A stretch of DNA of 64,000 nt from Liquorilactobacillus mali KCTC 3596 = DSM 20444 (lineage in GTDB: Bacteria > Bacillota > Bacilli > Lactobacillales > Lactobacillaceae), in contig NZ_BACP01000031.1 of NCBI RefSeq assembly GCF_000260415.1, positions 1-64,000 on the forward strand. The letters are read 5' to 3'. The notes below the pieces were generated by a model. It saw only the letters and a program-made list of their open reading frames with translations, was not told the origin of the DNA and did not search any database. Each line of letters starts with the position of its first letter. The first letter of the stretch is position 1. A program made the position numbers and the translations under genes. Below are positions 56,129 through 64,000 of the stretch, in pieces.

Positions 56129-57898
56129 TTACTTAAGACTTAATTTAATTGTTTGGGCCACTTTTTTAGGAATGCCTAAAGCTTCGATATCTTCAAGCGA
56201 AGCATCTGCGATTTTTTTCATGGATCCAAATTTTCTCAACAATTTAATTCTTGATTTTGGACCCACACCGGGAATTAGATCCAATCTCGAAGACAAAGAT
56301 TTTTTAGAGTGCGTTTGACGGTGAAAAGTTATCGCGAATCTATGAACTTCATCTTGAATACGCTGAAGCAAGTAAAATGCCTCACTCTTCGGATTCAATG
56401 ATACTTTTTGATACTGCATATTCATTAGGTCTGCGGTCTTATGATGATTATCCTTAACCATTCCTGCCACTGGTATATTTAACCCAAGTTCGTTTTGCAG
56501 TACATCTTGTGCCGCTTCAATTTGGATTTCTGCTCCATCCATCAAAATTAAATCTGGCAATTCACTATGCTCCTTCAACAACCTTGTGTACCTTCTTCTA
56601 ATGACCTCTCTTGTGCTTGCACTTTCATCCGCGTGAGTGACCGTCCGCAACTTATACTTACGATACTGGCTTTTTTGCGGTCGTCCATCCAAAAATGAAA
56701 CCATCGCCGAAACAACATCAGAACCTTGGATATGTGAATGATCAAATGATTCAATTCGATGTCCAGCCGGCAGAGCCAAAGCCTTCATTATTTCATCCAT
56801 TGCACCCGTTGTTTTGCGATCATCCAGCTCCAATAGACGAAATTTTTCTTCAAGTACAAGCCGTGCATTCTTCTGCCCAAGTTCCATCAAGTTTTTCTTT
56901 GTTCCCCTAACCGGTGTTTTGACAGGAACTTGCAGTATTTCACCAAGTACATCATGACTTACTCCCTTAGGAACAAGTATCTCTTTAGGCAATATTCTAT
57001 TTTTTTGATTATAAAACTGTAAAATAAACGACTCCAACTCTGCCTCAGGTGTATCTATACAAGGAAAAAGTCGTTTCTCACGTTTAATTAAGCGTGCCTG
57101 ACGAATAAAGAAAATTTGCAGTGAAACCCAACCCTTGTCCATATAAAAGTTGAATAAATCCCTCGGAGTATTATCATTTGAGATTATCTTTTGTTTTTCT
57201 ACAGTTACTTCAATGTAATGTATTTGATCACGAAGTTCCGCTGCCCTTTCAAATTCAAGTTTCTGTGCGGCATTATTCATCTTGCTCTCTAACGTTTTCT
57301 TAATTGCACCGACATTCCCATTCAGAAAGGTCTTTATTTTTTTGATTTGCTTATCATATTCTTCTGTTTTTACTTCTTTGAAACAAGCTCCTAAACACTG
57401 CCCCATATGGTAGTACAGACACGGCCGCTTCTGATAACCATTACATCTCCTGAGCGGATAAACACGCTGCAATAGATGCATTGTCTCACTAGCAGCATAA
57501 ACATTCGGGTAAGGCCCAAAATAATAAGCCCCATCTTTTTTGACCTGACTTACAATTTTTAAAGTTGGGTCCTTTTCATTTGTGATCTTAATATACGGAT
57601 ACCCCGTACCTCTTTTTAATTTTATATTGTAATAAGGCTTATGTTTTTGAATCAGCGTGATTTCCAACAAAAAAGCTTCTTTATCTGTCGAAGTAATAAT
57701 TGTTTCAAAATCTCTTATTTCTGAAACTAATTTTGCAGTCTTGCCTTCATGCATACTTTTAAAATAAGAACGTACCCTATTCTTTAAGTTTTTTGCTTTA
57801 CCAACATAAATGATTTTACTATTGATATCCTTCATTAGGTAACATCCTGGCAGATCTGGTAACAATTTTAATTTATTTTCAATGTGCTGTGTTGCCAC
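56129..57898 (-). CDS. uvrC: Excinuclease ABC subunit C
   Basis: The 589-residue nuclease makes both incisions in nucleotide excision repair. It has a GIY-YIG domain (LPGCYLMKDINSKIIYVGKA, about 14-33), a cysteine-containing linker, a UVR domain (about 200-235), a C-terminal RNase H-like nuclease and tandem HhH motifs (LIPGVGPKSRIKLL, ALGIPKKVAQTI). The start is GTG, 9 bp after GGAGGTG. No LexA box is obvious at its promoter. The gene meets the CDF gene tail to tail with no gap. Confidence 0.98.
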   Translation of the reverse strand: MATQHIENKLKLLPDLPGCYLMKDINSKIIYVGKAKNLKNRVRSYFKSMHEGKTAKLVSEIRDFETIITSTDKEAFLLEITLIQKHKPYYNIKLKRGTGYPYIKITNEKDPTLKIVSQVKKDGAYYFGPYPNVYAASETMHLLQRVYPLRRCNGYQKRPCLYYHMGQCLGACFKEVKTEEYDKQIKKIKTFLNGNVGAIKKTLESKMNNAAQKLEFERAAELRDQIHYIEVTVEKQKIISNDNTPRDLFNFYMDKGWVSLQIFFIRQARLIKREKRLFPCIDTPEAELESFILQFYNQKNRILPKEILVPKGVSHDVLGEILQVPVKTPVRGTKKNLMELGQKNARLVLEEKFRLLELDDRKTTGAMDEIMKALALPAGHRIESFDHSHIQGSDVVSAMVSFLDGRPQKSQYRKYKLRTVTHADESASTREVIRRRYTRLLKEHSELPDLILMDGAEIQIEAAQDVLQNELGLNIPVAGMVKDNHHKTADLMNMQYQKVSLNPKSEAFYLLQRIQDEVHRFAITFHRQTHSKKSLSSRLDLIPGVGPKSRIKLLRKFGSMKKIADASLEDIEALGIPKKVAQTIKLSLK

Positions 57899-58035
57899 CT
57901 CAATTTACACCTCCGTCTACCGAGCAAACTCCTGTTAATATTATATTACAGCATTAATCAAGTTTGTAGGAAAAGACTTCCAATTATAATCTTCAATCTT
58001 GCTCATTTAGTTTTGGATAAAACTTAGCAACAACC

Positions 58036-58140
58036 AAAAAAGGAGGCTAGCTCAAAAGTTATATTTTGAACCAACTTCCTTATCTATTCTGAATAAACGT
58101 GTTCCGTAAGTTAAACTTATCAAAAGACCTAACTTTTATC
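58036..58140 (-). repeat. Dispersed intergenic repeat, copy C (with terminator)
   Basis: On the minus strand this region reads AACACGTTTATTC, AATAGATAAGG, then a hairpin like those of copies A and B. The left part is more diverged. The hairpin (58081-58041, AAGGAAGTTGGTTCAAAA with TTTTGAGCTAGCCTCCTT) runs into seven T and lies downstream of the ABC ATPase gene, so here it acts as a good rho-independent terminator. Confidence 0.6.
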
Positions 58141-58155
58141 TTTCCGTCCACATAT

Positions 58156-58890
58156 TTATAATATTTTTGACAAAAACTCTTTGGCACGACTTGTCTTCGG
58201 ATTTGCAAAAAATTCGTCTGGTGCTCCCTTTTCTTGAATATAGCCCTCATCCATGAACCATATCTGATCCGCAACTTCCTTTGCGAATCCCATTTCATGT
58301 GTTACAACAATCATTGTCATTCCCGATTCAGCAAGATCTTTCATTACTTTCAAAACCTCACCAACCATCTCGGGATCTAAAGCCGAGGTTGGTTCATCAA
58401 AAAGCATAACTTCTGGATCCATTGCAAGTGCGCGTGCAATTGCGACACGTTGCTGCTGTCCTCCTGAAAGACTCAGTGGAAATTGCTCAGCCTTATCTGC
58501 CAAACCAACTTGTTCTAATAGCTGCCCTGCTTTTTGGCTTGCTTCTTCTTCCACATCCTTTTTAACCTTCAAAGGAGCAAGTTTGACGTTGTTTATCACA
58601 TCCATGTTTGGAAAAAGATTAAAGCTTTGAAAAACCATTCCCATACGCTCTCTGAGCTTGTTTAACTCAACCTCGGAAATATTTGTTAGCTCCTGCCCCT
58701 CAAAAATTATTTGTCCTGCCGAAGGCTTTTCCAGCACATTCAAACATCTTAGAAAAGTACTTTTCCCCGAGCCGGAAGGCCCAATCACGCAGATAACTTG
58801 CCCTTTTTTTACAACTTCAGTAATATTTTTCAAAACCTGATTATCACCAAATGACTTTTCGAGGTTTTTAATTTCAATCATGTTAGGCAT
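58156..58890 (-). CDS. Amino-acid ABC transporter ATP-binding protein (GlnQ-like)
   Basis: The 244-residue ATPase energises polar amino acid uptake. It shows Walker [14 protein letters not shown] (about 36-48), the Q loop, signature [15 protein letters not shown], Walker [15 protein letters not shown] and the H loop VVTHEMGFA. It overlaps the fused permease gene by 8 bp, so the two form one transporter operon. Confidence 0.97.
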   Translation of the reverse strand: MPNMIEIKNLEKSFGDNQVLKNITEVVKKGQVICVIGPSGSGKSTFLRCLNVLEKPSAGQIIFEGQELTNISEVELNKLRERMGMVFQSFNLFPNMDVINNVKLAPLKVKKDVEEEASQKAGQLLEQVGLADKAEQFPLSLSGGQQQRVAIARALAMDPEVMLFDEPTSALDPEMVGEVLKVMKDLAESGMTMIVVTHEMGFAKEVADQIWFMDEGYIQEKGAPDEFFANPKTSRAKEFLSKIL

Positions 58891-60343
58891 GTTTCATTCT
58901 CCCTTCAAAATAACCTAAGACCTTTGAAAGCCCAAACGTCATTACGAAATAAATGACCATTGTGATAAAGATAGGGATTACACCCTTATATGTTGCAGAC
59001 TGTACTAACTGCATCTGATACATCAAATCACCAACACCAATAATGGAAACAATCGAACTCTCTTTAATAAGTGTAATGAATTCATTTCCTAATGCTGGCC
59101 AAATGTTCTTCAATGCCTGCGGAATAATGACATATCTGTAAGTTAACGTTTGTGACATTCCTAAGCTTCTGGCCGCTTCTGTTTGTCCGGCAGGTATTGA
59201 TTCGATTCCTGAACGAATAACTTCAGCAACATAAGCTGCTGAATTTAGTGAAACAGCAATTATACCTGCAAGCAATGCTGGTAATGATTGAATAACGGCC
59301 CCTATTCCAAAATAAACAAACATTACTTGAACCATCAAAGGTGTTCCTCTGACAAATTCAATATATGCAGTTGCAATTGCTTTACCCAGCTTACTCTTAG
59401 ATAAACGCAAGAGTGCTAATAATACCCCTAATATGAATCCAAAGAAAACTGAGACAACCGTTATTATCAACGTATATTCAATTCCCTTTGCGAAATAAGT
59501 CCAATAATTCCACATTGAGTTTTTCTTTGAATTATTAGTCATATATTTCCCTGCTAAAGGTATGTACTGCTTATTTATCAGATTTTTCTTTTTAATTTGA
59601 GCAATTGTTTTATTGGCTGCTTGGACTAGACTGGTTGCACCCTTGGGAAATGCCATTGCAGAACCTGTCTGGCTAGAATCAACATTAAATTCAGGATTAA
59701 TAACTTTCAATGAAGTATTGTTTTGTGCAAATGCTTTGGCAGTTGCTTCCTCCATCGCAACAGCATTGACTTTTCCTGATTCAAGAGCAATCACCAAATC
59801 ATTAAGTTTAGCCAAACCCTTTACTTGATTATTCTTCATCTGTTTTTTAACAAGGTCATATTGTAATGAACCTGCTTGAGCACCAATGGTCTTATTCTTA
59901 AAGCTATGAATATTTTTATAGAGCGCTGCATCCTTTTTATTGATCAGCATATATTGCTTTCCTCTATAATAAACATTTGAGAAGTCAACACTCTTTTGTC
60001 TTTCAGGAGTCGGATTCATCCCTGAAATAACTGCATCAACTTTGTGTGTTTCGAGCGCAACAAGTAATGAATCAAAATTCATATTTTTAATTTCTAATTT
60101 CACACCCAGATCTTTTGCAAACTTCTTTGCAATCTCAATGTCCAAACCCACGTAAGTTGTTTTCCCACTTTGTTTTACTGTAAATTCATAAGGTGGATAA
60201 TCCGCACTTGTTCCAACTACAAGTGTTCCCTTATCCTTAATCTTCTGTAAATAGCCATCACTTGCGGCATTTACTTTTCCCAGAGGTACCAACAACATCA
60301 TAATTAAAATTACCAAAGTAATCCAAATCTTTTTACTTTTCAT
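58883..60343 (-). CDS. Amino-acid ABC transporter, fused substrate-binding protein and permease
   Basis: The 486-residue protein joins a signal sequence (about 1-26, VNA-AS cleavage site), a family 3 substrate-binding domain (about 35-262; [17 protein letters not shown]) and a BPD permease domain with about five transmembrane helices (about 280-480; [20 protein letters not shown] is the EAA loop). This GlnP-type fusion is common in Lactobacillales and streptococci and imports glutamine or related polar amino acids. The binding domain stays tethered to the membrane. Confidence 0.96.
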   Translation of the reverse strand: MKSKKIWITLVILIMMLLVPLGKVNAASDGYLQKIKDKGTLVVGTSADYPPYEFTVKQSGKTTYVGLDIEIAKKFAKDLGVKLEIKNMNFDSLLVALETHKVDAVISGMNPTPERQKSVDFSNVYYRGKQYMLINKKDAALYKNIHSFKNKTIGAQAGSLQYDLVKKQMKNNQVKGLAKLNDLVIALESGKVNAVAMEEATAKAFAQNNTSLKVINPEFNVDSSQTGSAMAFPKGATSLVQAANKTIAQIKKKNLINKQYIPLAGKYMTNNSKKNSMWNYWTYFAKGIEYTLIITVVSVFFGFILGVLLALLRLSKSKLGKAIATAYIEFVRGTPLMVQVMFVYFGIGAVIQSLPALLAGIIAVSLNSAAYVAEVIRSGIESIPAGQTEAARSLGMSQTLTYRYVIIPQALKNIWPALGNEFITLIKESSIVSIIGVGDLMYQMQLVQSATYKGVIPIFITMVIYFVMTFGLSKVLGYFEGRMKHA

Positions 60344-60381
60344 TAAACTTCTCCCTTACCTTTTCTGACTCAACGACGTAA

Positions 60382-60410
60382 AGTATACAGCAAAAAGAAT
60401 TATTATTCAA
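60382..60410 (-). promoter_or_regulatory. Promoter of the amino-acid ABC operon
   Basis: Minus-strand -35 TTGAAT (60410-60405) and -10 TATACT (60387-60382) are separated by 17 bp. The permease start is 39 bp downstream. Confidence 0.65.
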
Positions 60411-60543
60411 TAAAATTGTCAAATAAACATTTTTATTCATAAATAAAGTGTATAAACTATAAAATATACATACTGTGTTCTAATTGAATTTTTACCTACA
60501 AACTGATACTCTATTAGTAATAATAAGTAAGGGAGATTTAATT

Positions 60544-60681
60544 ATGGGACTTACGATAAATAGCCAGACAAAGCTCGATGAACTCTTCGGTAAATTCGCA
60601 GTTGACCCCAAACAGCCTAGAACAAAGCAGAGACCAAAAGATAAAGAAAAAAAGGCTGACGAAAAAAACAAGAAAAATTAA
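60544..60681 (+). CDS. SPJ_0845 family small protein
   Basis: The 45-residue, highly charged protein starts MGLTINSQTKLDELFGKFAV and ends in a lysine-rich tail (KDKEKKADEKNKKN). It resembles the SPJ_0845 family of Lactobacillales, tiny proteins of unknown function with a conserved L-T-x(4)-D/K-L-x(3)-F-x-x-F-A N-terminus. ATG at 60544 is preferred because AAGGGAG lies 8 bp upstream; a longer frame from 60484 lacks a binding site. Confidence 0.65.
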   Translation: MGLTINSQTKLDELFGKFAVDPKQPRTKQRPKDKEKKADEKNKKN

Positions 60682-60723
60682 TAGTTTGCTTAGATTTATA
60701 GAATACATTTTGTGTGAATCAAA

Positions 60724-60770
60724 AAGAGGCCTGCCGCAAAGAATTATCTTTGCTTGTGGTAAGCCTCTTT
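60724..60770. terminator. Bidirectional terminator
   Basis: AAGAGGC pairs with GCCTCTT, with an inner GCAAAGA/TTTGC arm. A-run and T-run flank both sides. It separates the small plus-strand gene from the convergent S66 peptidase gene. Confidence 0.85.
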
Positions 60771-60807
60771 TCTTATACATAAAACTAAAACAACACATTT
60801 CATACAT

Positions 60808-61890
60808 CTATTCTTGAAATAATGGTTCAGTAATCTCAAATGATTTCTTATCAAAATCAATTTTCGCCATGCATCCATAAGGTATTACAGTTCTAGGATA
60901 TGCATGTCCAAAATTAACATTCATTAGAACCGGTAAACGATATTTTGCTGCGATGTTCTTCAACTTTTCCCGATATTCCTGATAGTACACATTATTTTGT
61001 GGTTTACCCACGATTATAGCCTTAATTACACCAAATATTCCGCGTTGTTCCAAGTTACTTAGCATTGCTTCATATTCATCTGGAGCAGGTCTTTCTTCAC
61101 TAGTTTCAATAAAGAGAAGTTTATCTTCCCATTGCTTTAGCTCAGGAAATATCCCATATTTAAAACAAATTTCTCTTTCATCTGTGTACCTTGAGCTTGT
61201 CAAAATATCATTTAGACTATCTATGCAACCACCAAGCAGTCTTCCAGTTACGATTCCACCACCATTTAAAGTCTCATATCCTCGCTTCTCTGGATGACTA
61301 ATTCGCGCAGTTCCAATTTCTTCGGGTGAAAAGGTAGTTCGCTCTTCATACCATGTATCACTTGAAACAATTTTCAAATTAGGGGTATTTTTAAAATAAC
61401 TACTAATTGTGTTTGCAGTATATGGCAGTAAATTTTCGTCCAGTTCCGCCAAATCATTTAGAAAGTTGGGTCCATAAAATGTCTGCAATCCTAACTTGTA
61501 AAACATTAGATGATTAATCGTCGTGTCAGAAAAACCAGAAAACAACTTTGGATGATCATGTACTGCAGTAACAAATTCCTGATCATCAAGTAAATATGGC
61601 AACAACCTATAAGTGTCATCTCCACCTATCACGCAAAATATTCCTTGAATGTCCGTACGTAAAAAGGCTTCTTTCAAATCAGCAGCACGTGCTTCTGGAT
61701 GATTCTGCAAGTACTCTATACCCATCAATGCATTAGTCATATAGACGGGTTCCAAACCAAAATTACGGAGCCTCTTTTCCCCTAGTTCTTTTTGATGTTT
61801 TACAAAATCTTCACCCAAAACACCACTAGACAGGCTCACAATAGCAACCTTATCTCCAGTTTTTAATGTATGTGGTTTCACTAAAATCAT
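60808..61890 (-). CDS. S66 family LD-carboxypeptidase / MccF-like protein
   Basis: The 360-residue serine peptidase-fold protein has the S66 nucleophile motif SGFSDTT, a glutamate in LLFIETSEE and a histidine in NFGHAYPRTVIPYG, the Ser-Glu-His triad. Members cleave L,D bonds in peptidoglycan tetrapeptides (LdcA) or detoxify peptidyl-nucleotides (MccF). The insertion-rich, 360-residue length is closer to the MccF-like branch. There is no signal peptide, so it is cytosolic. Confidence 0.9.
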   Translation of the reverse strand: MILVKPHTLKTGDKVAIVSLSSGVLGEDFVKHQKELGEKRLRNFGLEPVYMTNALMGIEYLQNHPEARAADLKEAFLRTDIQGIFCVIGGDDTYRLLPYLLDDQEFVTAVHDHPKLFSGFSDTTINHLMFYKLGLQTFYGPNFLNDLAELDENLLPYTANTISSYFKNTPNLKIVSSDTWYEERTTFSPEEIGTARISHPEKRGYETLNGGGIVTGRLLGGCIDSLNDILTSSRYTDEREICFKYGIFPELKQWEDKLLFIETSEERPAPDEYEAMLSNLEQRGIFGVIKAIIVGKPQNNVYYQEYREKLKNIAAKYRLPVLMNVNFGHAYPRTVIPYGCMAKIDFDKKSFEITEPLFQE

Positions 61891-61926
61891 CCCTATTTTA
61901 ATTTTTAATATCGGCTTTACTTCTTC

Positions 61927-62226
61927 TTAACTATCCTGTGCAAATCCGTGTGGATATCGCTTATTAAGTGTTTCAATATTGTCCTTGGCAATTTCATCAA
62001 AAGGAATATCTGCCCATGCAGCAATTTGTGACAGATACCATAGCACATCTCCCATTTCATGAATCATTTCTTCACGATTTAGTTCTTTACCCTTAAATGT
62101 ATAATTTTTTATGAGATCTATCACTTGACCGCTCTCTCCGGCAAGCCCAAGGGCACAATTTGTAAGTACCTGCTCATTACCGTATAGCGTTCTTGTAGCA
62201 GCTTCTTGATATTCATTAAATTCCAT
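61927..62226 (-). CDS. MazG-like nucleotide pyrophosphohydrolase
   Basis: The 99-residue protein has the MazG-type all-alpha NTP pyrophosphatase pattern: LAGESGQVIDLIKN (E-x-x-x-V/D) and EEMIHEMGDVLWYL (ExxxD metal ligands). It probably hydrolyses non-canonical or excess NTPs. It is a single-domain version, about half the size of E. coli MazG. It lies 17 bp after engB. Confidence 0.9.
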   Translation of the reverse strand: MEFNEYQEAATRTLYGNEQVLTNCALGLAGESGQVIDLIKNYTFKGKELNREEMIHEMGDVLWYLSQIAAWADIPFDEIAKDNIETLNKRYPHGFAQDS

Positions 62227-62242
62227 CTATTTCCAATCCCTT

Positions 62243-62830
62243 CTAACCATTTATTTTTTCTTCTATCCAATCCCAAACGATATCATCACCGATTTTTTGG
62301 GTAGCAGAGAAGAGTACCAGTTTATCTTCATCATTGAGCTTTATCTTTTTCTTGATGTCTTTTTCAACCTTATTCCACTTACTTCTTGGTATCTTATCAA
62401 TCTTTGTAGCTACTAACAAAACTGGTAAATTATAGTATTGCAGAAATTCGACCATTTGTACATCCAATTCTGTTGGCTCATGACGCCCATCAATCAAGGA
62501 AACGACTCCTCTTAAAGGTTCACGTTGAACTAAGTATGTTTCAATCATTCTGCCCCATTTTTCACGCTCAGCTTTAGAGACCTTCGCATATCCATAGCCG
62601 GGTACATCAACTAAATAAAGCATTGATTCTACATCATAGAAATTCAATGTTTGTGTTTTCCCTGGTTGACTTGATGTTCTTGCATAGCTCTTCCTATTAA
62701 TCAAACGATTAATCAAGGATGATTTGCCGACATTAGATCTACCTACCAAAGCAACTTCGGGATATCCTTCATCTGGATACTGTTCTGGTCTGACAGCACT
62801 TATTTTGAGATTTACGTTATGAACTTTCAT
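62243..62830 (-). CDS. engB: Ribosome biogenesis GTPase YsxC/EngB
   Basis: The 195-residue GTPase acts late in 50S assembly. G motifs are [12 protein letters not shown] (about 30-41), DVPGYGYAK and [13 protein letters not shown] at 62830 begins [20 protein letters not shown], the family start, with GGAAGGAAAG ahead of it. In many Firmicutes it follows clpX, which is not next to it here; the upstream gene is rpmF. Confidence 0.97.
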   Translation of the reverse strand: MKVHNVNLKISAVRPEQYPDEGYPEVALVGRSNVGKSSLINRLINRKSYARTSSQPGKTQTLNFYDVESMLYLVDVPGYGYAKVSKAEREKWGRMIETYLVQREPLRGVVSLIDGRHEPTELDVQMVEFLQYYNLPVLLVATKIDKIPRSKWNKVEKDIKKKIKLNDEDKLVLFSATQKIGDDIVWDWIEEKING

Positions 62831-62907
62831 CCGCTTACTTTCCTTCCCTACACTGCTAAATTCTACCATATCTTGTCTTCATGACTCTAGAGATAAAACA
62901 TATTTTA

Positions 62908-62944
62908 CAAAAAAAACATCCCTCGCTCATTCAGCTTGGGATGC
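62908..62944 (-). terminator. Terminator of yceD-rpmF
   Basis: On the minus strand CATCCC (62943-62938) pairs with GGGATG (62922-62917), with an inner GCT/AGC arm, and seven T follow. A second small hairpin (AGGGACCATGGCCCT) lies between it and the rpmF stop. Confidence 0.8.
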
Positions 62945-62993
62945 ATCATTCATTAAAAAATGAAACAAGGGCCATGGTCCCTCATCTCAGTTA

Positions 62994-63170
62994 TTAATCA
63001 ACTTTTACAACTTCCTTATCACCGTAGAACCCACAACTTGGGCATACATGATGAGACTTTCTTAATTCGCCACAGTTAGGGCAAGCACTCATACCTGGTG
63101 TTTGCAACTTGTAATGTGTGCGACGTAATCTCTTACGAGCTTTTGATGTTTTACGTGCTGGTACTGCCAT
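62994..63170 (-). CDS. rpmF: 50S ribosomal protein L32
   Basis: The 58-residue protein begins [20 protein letters not shown] and contains the zinc ribbon CPNC...CPSC. It is the four-cysteine (zinc-binding) form of L32. GAAGGAGGTGG precedes the ATG; an upstream in-frame ATG overlaps this site. It follows yceD by 86 bp in the conserved pair. Confidence 0.98.
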   Translation of the reverse strand: MAVPARKTSKARKRLRRTHYKLQTPGMSACPNCGELRKSHHVCPSCGFYGDKEVVKVD

Positions 63171-63256
63171 CTTAACAGCCACCTCCTTCAATTAATAAAA
63201 TTAATCAACAAAAAGAATTGTACTTTTAATTCAACAATTTTGCAACTGCTAAAGTC

Positions 63257-63799
63257 CTAGTTTTTTTTATCAAAAAAGTCTTTTAGTTTTGCTAACCGCG
63301 GATCGATAGTATCCTTATCCCTTTGTTTTTGATTATTACGACCATCTTCAGAAACTTCCCAACCCTTACCTTGAGGCAAGTCTTCACTAGCTTCTTCCTC
63401 AGCTGTCAAAATTCTTGTTGGAATCTGCAACAGAATATTATCCTCAACTGCTTGGTTGAGGTCCAAAATATCATCTTCCAAAATAATTACGACATCCTTG
63501 GCATCAAATCTAGATAAATCATGTGTCCTATGGCTCACATAATATTCACTTACTTCAAAATCAAGCGGAATTTCTACCACCTTGAGAGATCTAGTAGAAG
63601 GCAGTGTCACCTTGACGCTTACCTTGAATGAACCAAGGAGACCTAAACTATCCACCACGAAAAAGCCACTTACTTGTGCTGGAGAAATAGCAGTGATCTC
63701 GCTATTTCGTTTAACAATTGAATCGGCTACGTTGACTACCTCCTCGAAGTGAAAAGGCGTTGAACCAATCTGTCCTAGCTCATTCAAAGACCACTTCAT
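63257..63799 (-). CDS. yceD: YceD family protein (DUF177)
   Basis: The 180-residue acidic protein belongs to the DUF177/YceD family, tied to 23S rRNA accumulation in plants and E. coli and always next to rpmF. It has the beta-rich core (VSGFFVVDSLGLLGSFKVSV, PLDFEVSEYYV) and the C-terminal IDPRLAKLKDFF motif. There is no conserved cysteine pair. It is the first gene after a near-perfect promoter. Confidence 0.95.
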   Translation of the reverse strand: MKWSLNELGQIGSTPFHFEEVVNVADSIVKRNSEITAISPAQVSGFFVVDSLGLLGSFKVSVKVTLPSTRSLKVVEIPLDFEVSEYYVSHRTHDLSRFDAKDVVIILEDDILDLNQAVEDNILLQIPTRILTAEEEASEDLPQGKGWEVSEDGRNNQKQRDKDTIDPRLAKLKDFFDKKN

Positions 63800-63829
63800 T
63801 CAATACTTCCTCCTAATGCAACAACCCTG

Positions 63830-63858
63830 ATTATACCTGTCAAAAAATACATTGTCAA
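63830..63858 (-). promoter_or_regulatory. Strong promoter of yceD-rpmF
   Basis: Minus-strand -35 TTGACA (63858-63853) and -10 TATAAT (63835-63830), both perfect consensus, lie 17 bp apart. The start codon of yceD is 31 bp downstream. Confidence 0.92.
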
Positions 63859-63881
63859 TGGTTTTTCCTTGACAGCATCAA

Positions 63882-64000
63882 CTAACCTTGAAATGGCTTT
63901 CGACCAAAATCCTGTCTCTGACCACTACACTGACTATATACCAAACCTGCTCGGTAGTCCAAATCAAGCGGATTCGCAGCAATCTTTTGTGAAACTCGAG
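63882..64000 (-). CDS. C-terminal end of an unidentified protein (partial)
   Basis: A frame open from the right edge stops at 63882 after about 39 residues ending RQDFGRKPFQG. The stop lies 23 bp before the -35 of the yceD promoter. In lactobacilli a tmcAL (ylbM-like) gene often precedes yceD, but these residues are not enough for me to confirm it. Confidence 0.5.
   Translation of the reverse strand, partial: RVSQKIAANPLDLDYRAGLVYSQCSGQRQDFGRKPFQG

Noticed and set aside
57899-58035. Possible RNA gene in the gap between uvrC and the ABC operon
   Set aside because: No tRNA-like cloverleaf or recognisable RNA motif; only the repeat/terminator at 58.04-58.14 kb is supported.
60484-60543. Longer N-terminus for the small SPJ_0845-like protein
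   Set aside because: The binding site AAGGGAG fits only the ATG at 60544, and the extra residues do not match the family.
60538-60817. Two frames across the 60.7 kb terminator
   Set aside because: Both read through a strong hairpin and overlap the real small gene or the S66 gene end.
1-64000. CRISPR arrays, rRNA/tRNA genes, insertion sequences
   Set aside because: No regularly spaced repeats, no rRNA or tRNA sequence and no transposase recognised on reading both strands.

Overview
This 64 kb window looks like the chromosome of a low-GC Gram-positive bacterium of the Lactobacillaceae (AT-rich, strong AGGAGG ribosome binding sites). The gene content and order are those of lactobacilli: rnc-smc-ftsY-ylxM-ffh-rpsP-rimM-trmD-rplS; gmk-rpoZ-coaBC-priA-fmt-rsmB-prpC-prkC-rsgA-rpe-thiN; glnR-glnA next to a YnbB-type lyase; miaA beside a DUF3042 gene; glk-yqgQ-gluP-rpmG; yceD-rpmF. 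The genus cannot be settled from the sequence alone. Most genes are on the minus strand. I see no rRNA, tRNA, CRISPR array or intact insertion sequence.

Bases 1 to about 4100 are different: visibly more AT-rich, all on the plus strand, and ending in a tyrosine integrase whose stop codon lies about 70 bp from the rplS terminator. I read this as the right end of an integrated element. It carries a frameshifted SHOCT-domain gene, then a compact operon of a ParA-type ATPase, an unrecognised 138-residue basic protein and an unrecognised 212-residue helical protein with a weak HEPN-like motif. The operon has its own terminator. It is the best candidate in the window for an undescribed system, although its function cannot be read from sequence.

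From 4.1 to 64 kb the content is core housekeeping. It covers ribosome and tRNA maturation (rplS, trmD, rimM, rpsP, rpmB, rpmG, rpmF, rsgA, rsmB, fmt, miaA, obgE), protein targeting (ffh, ftsY, ylxM), chromosome and repair functions (smc, recG, priA, recJ, uvrC), lipid synthesis (plsX, acpP, fakA), and cell wall work with its signalling (prkC/prpC, a class B PBP, an OatA-like O-acyltransferase, a YfhO protein, an S66 peptidase). Nitrogen control (glnR-glnA with a GlnR box), central metabolism (rpe, glk) and transport (CDF exporter, fused amino-acid ABC system, TrkA-type regulator) complete it.

Points of interest in the core are: three copies of a dispersed intergenic repeat with a terminator-like hairpin (17.0, 45.1 and 58.1 kb); a small orphan gene driven by a promoter with two LexA-type boxes (31.9 kb); priA apparently starting at a non-canonical ATC codon; a membrane rhodanese-like protein with no cysteine; khpA missing from its usual place between rpsP and rimM; and several small genes (rpmG, DUF3042, SPJ_0845-like) that length-based gene calling would miss or mis-start.
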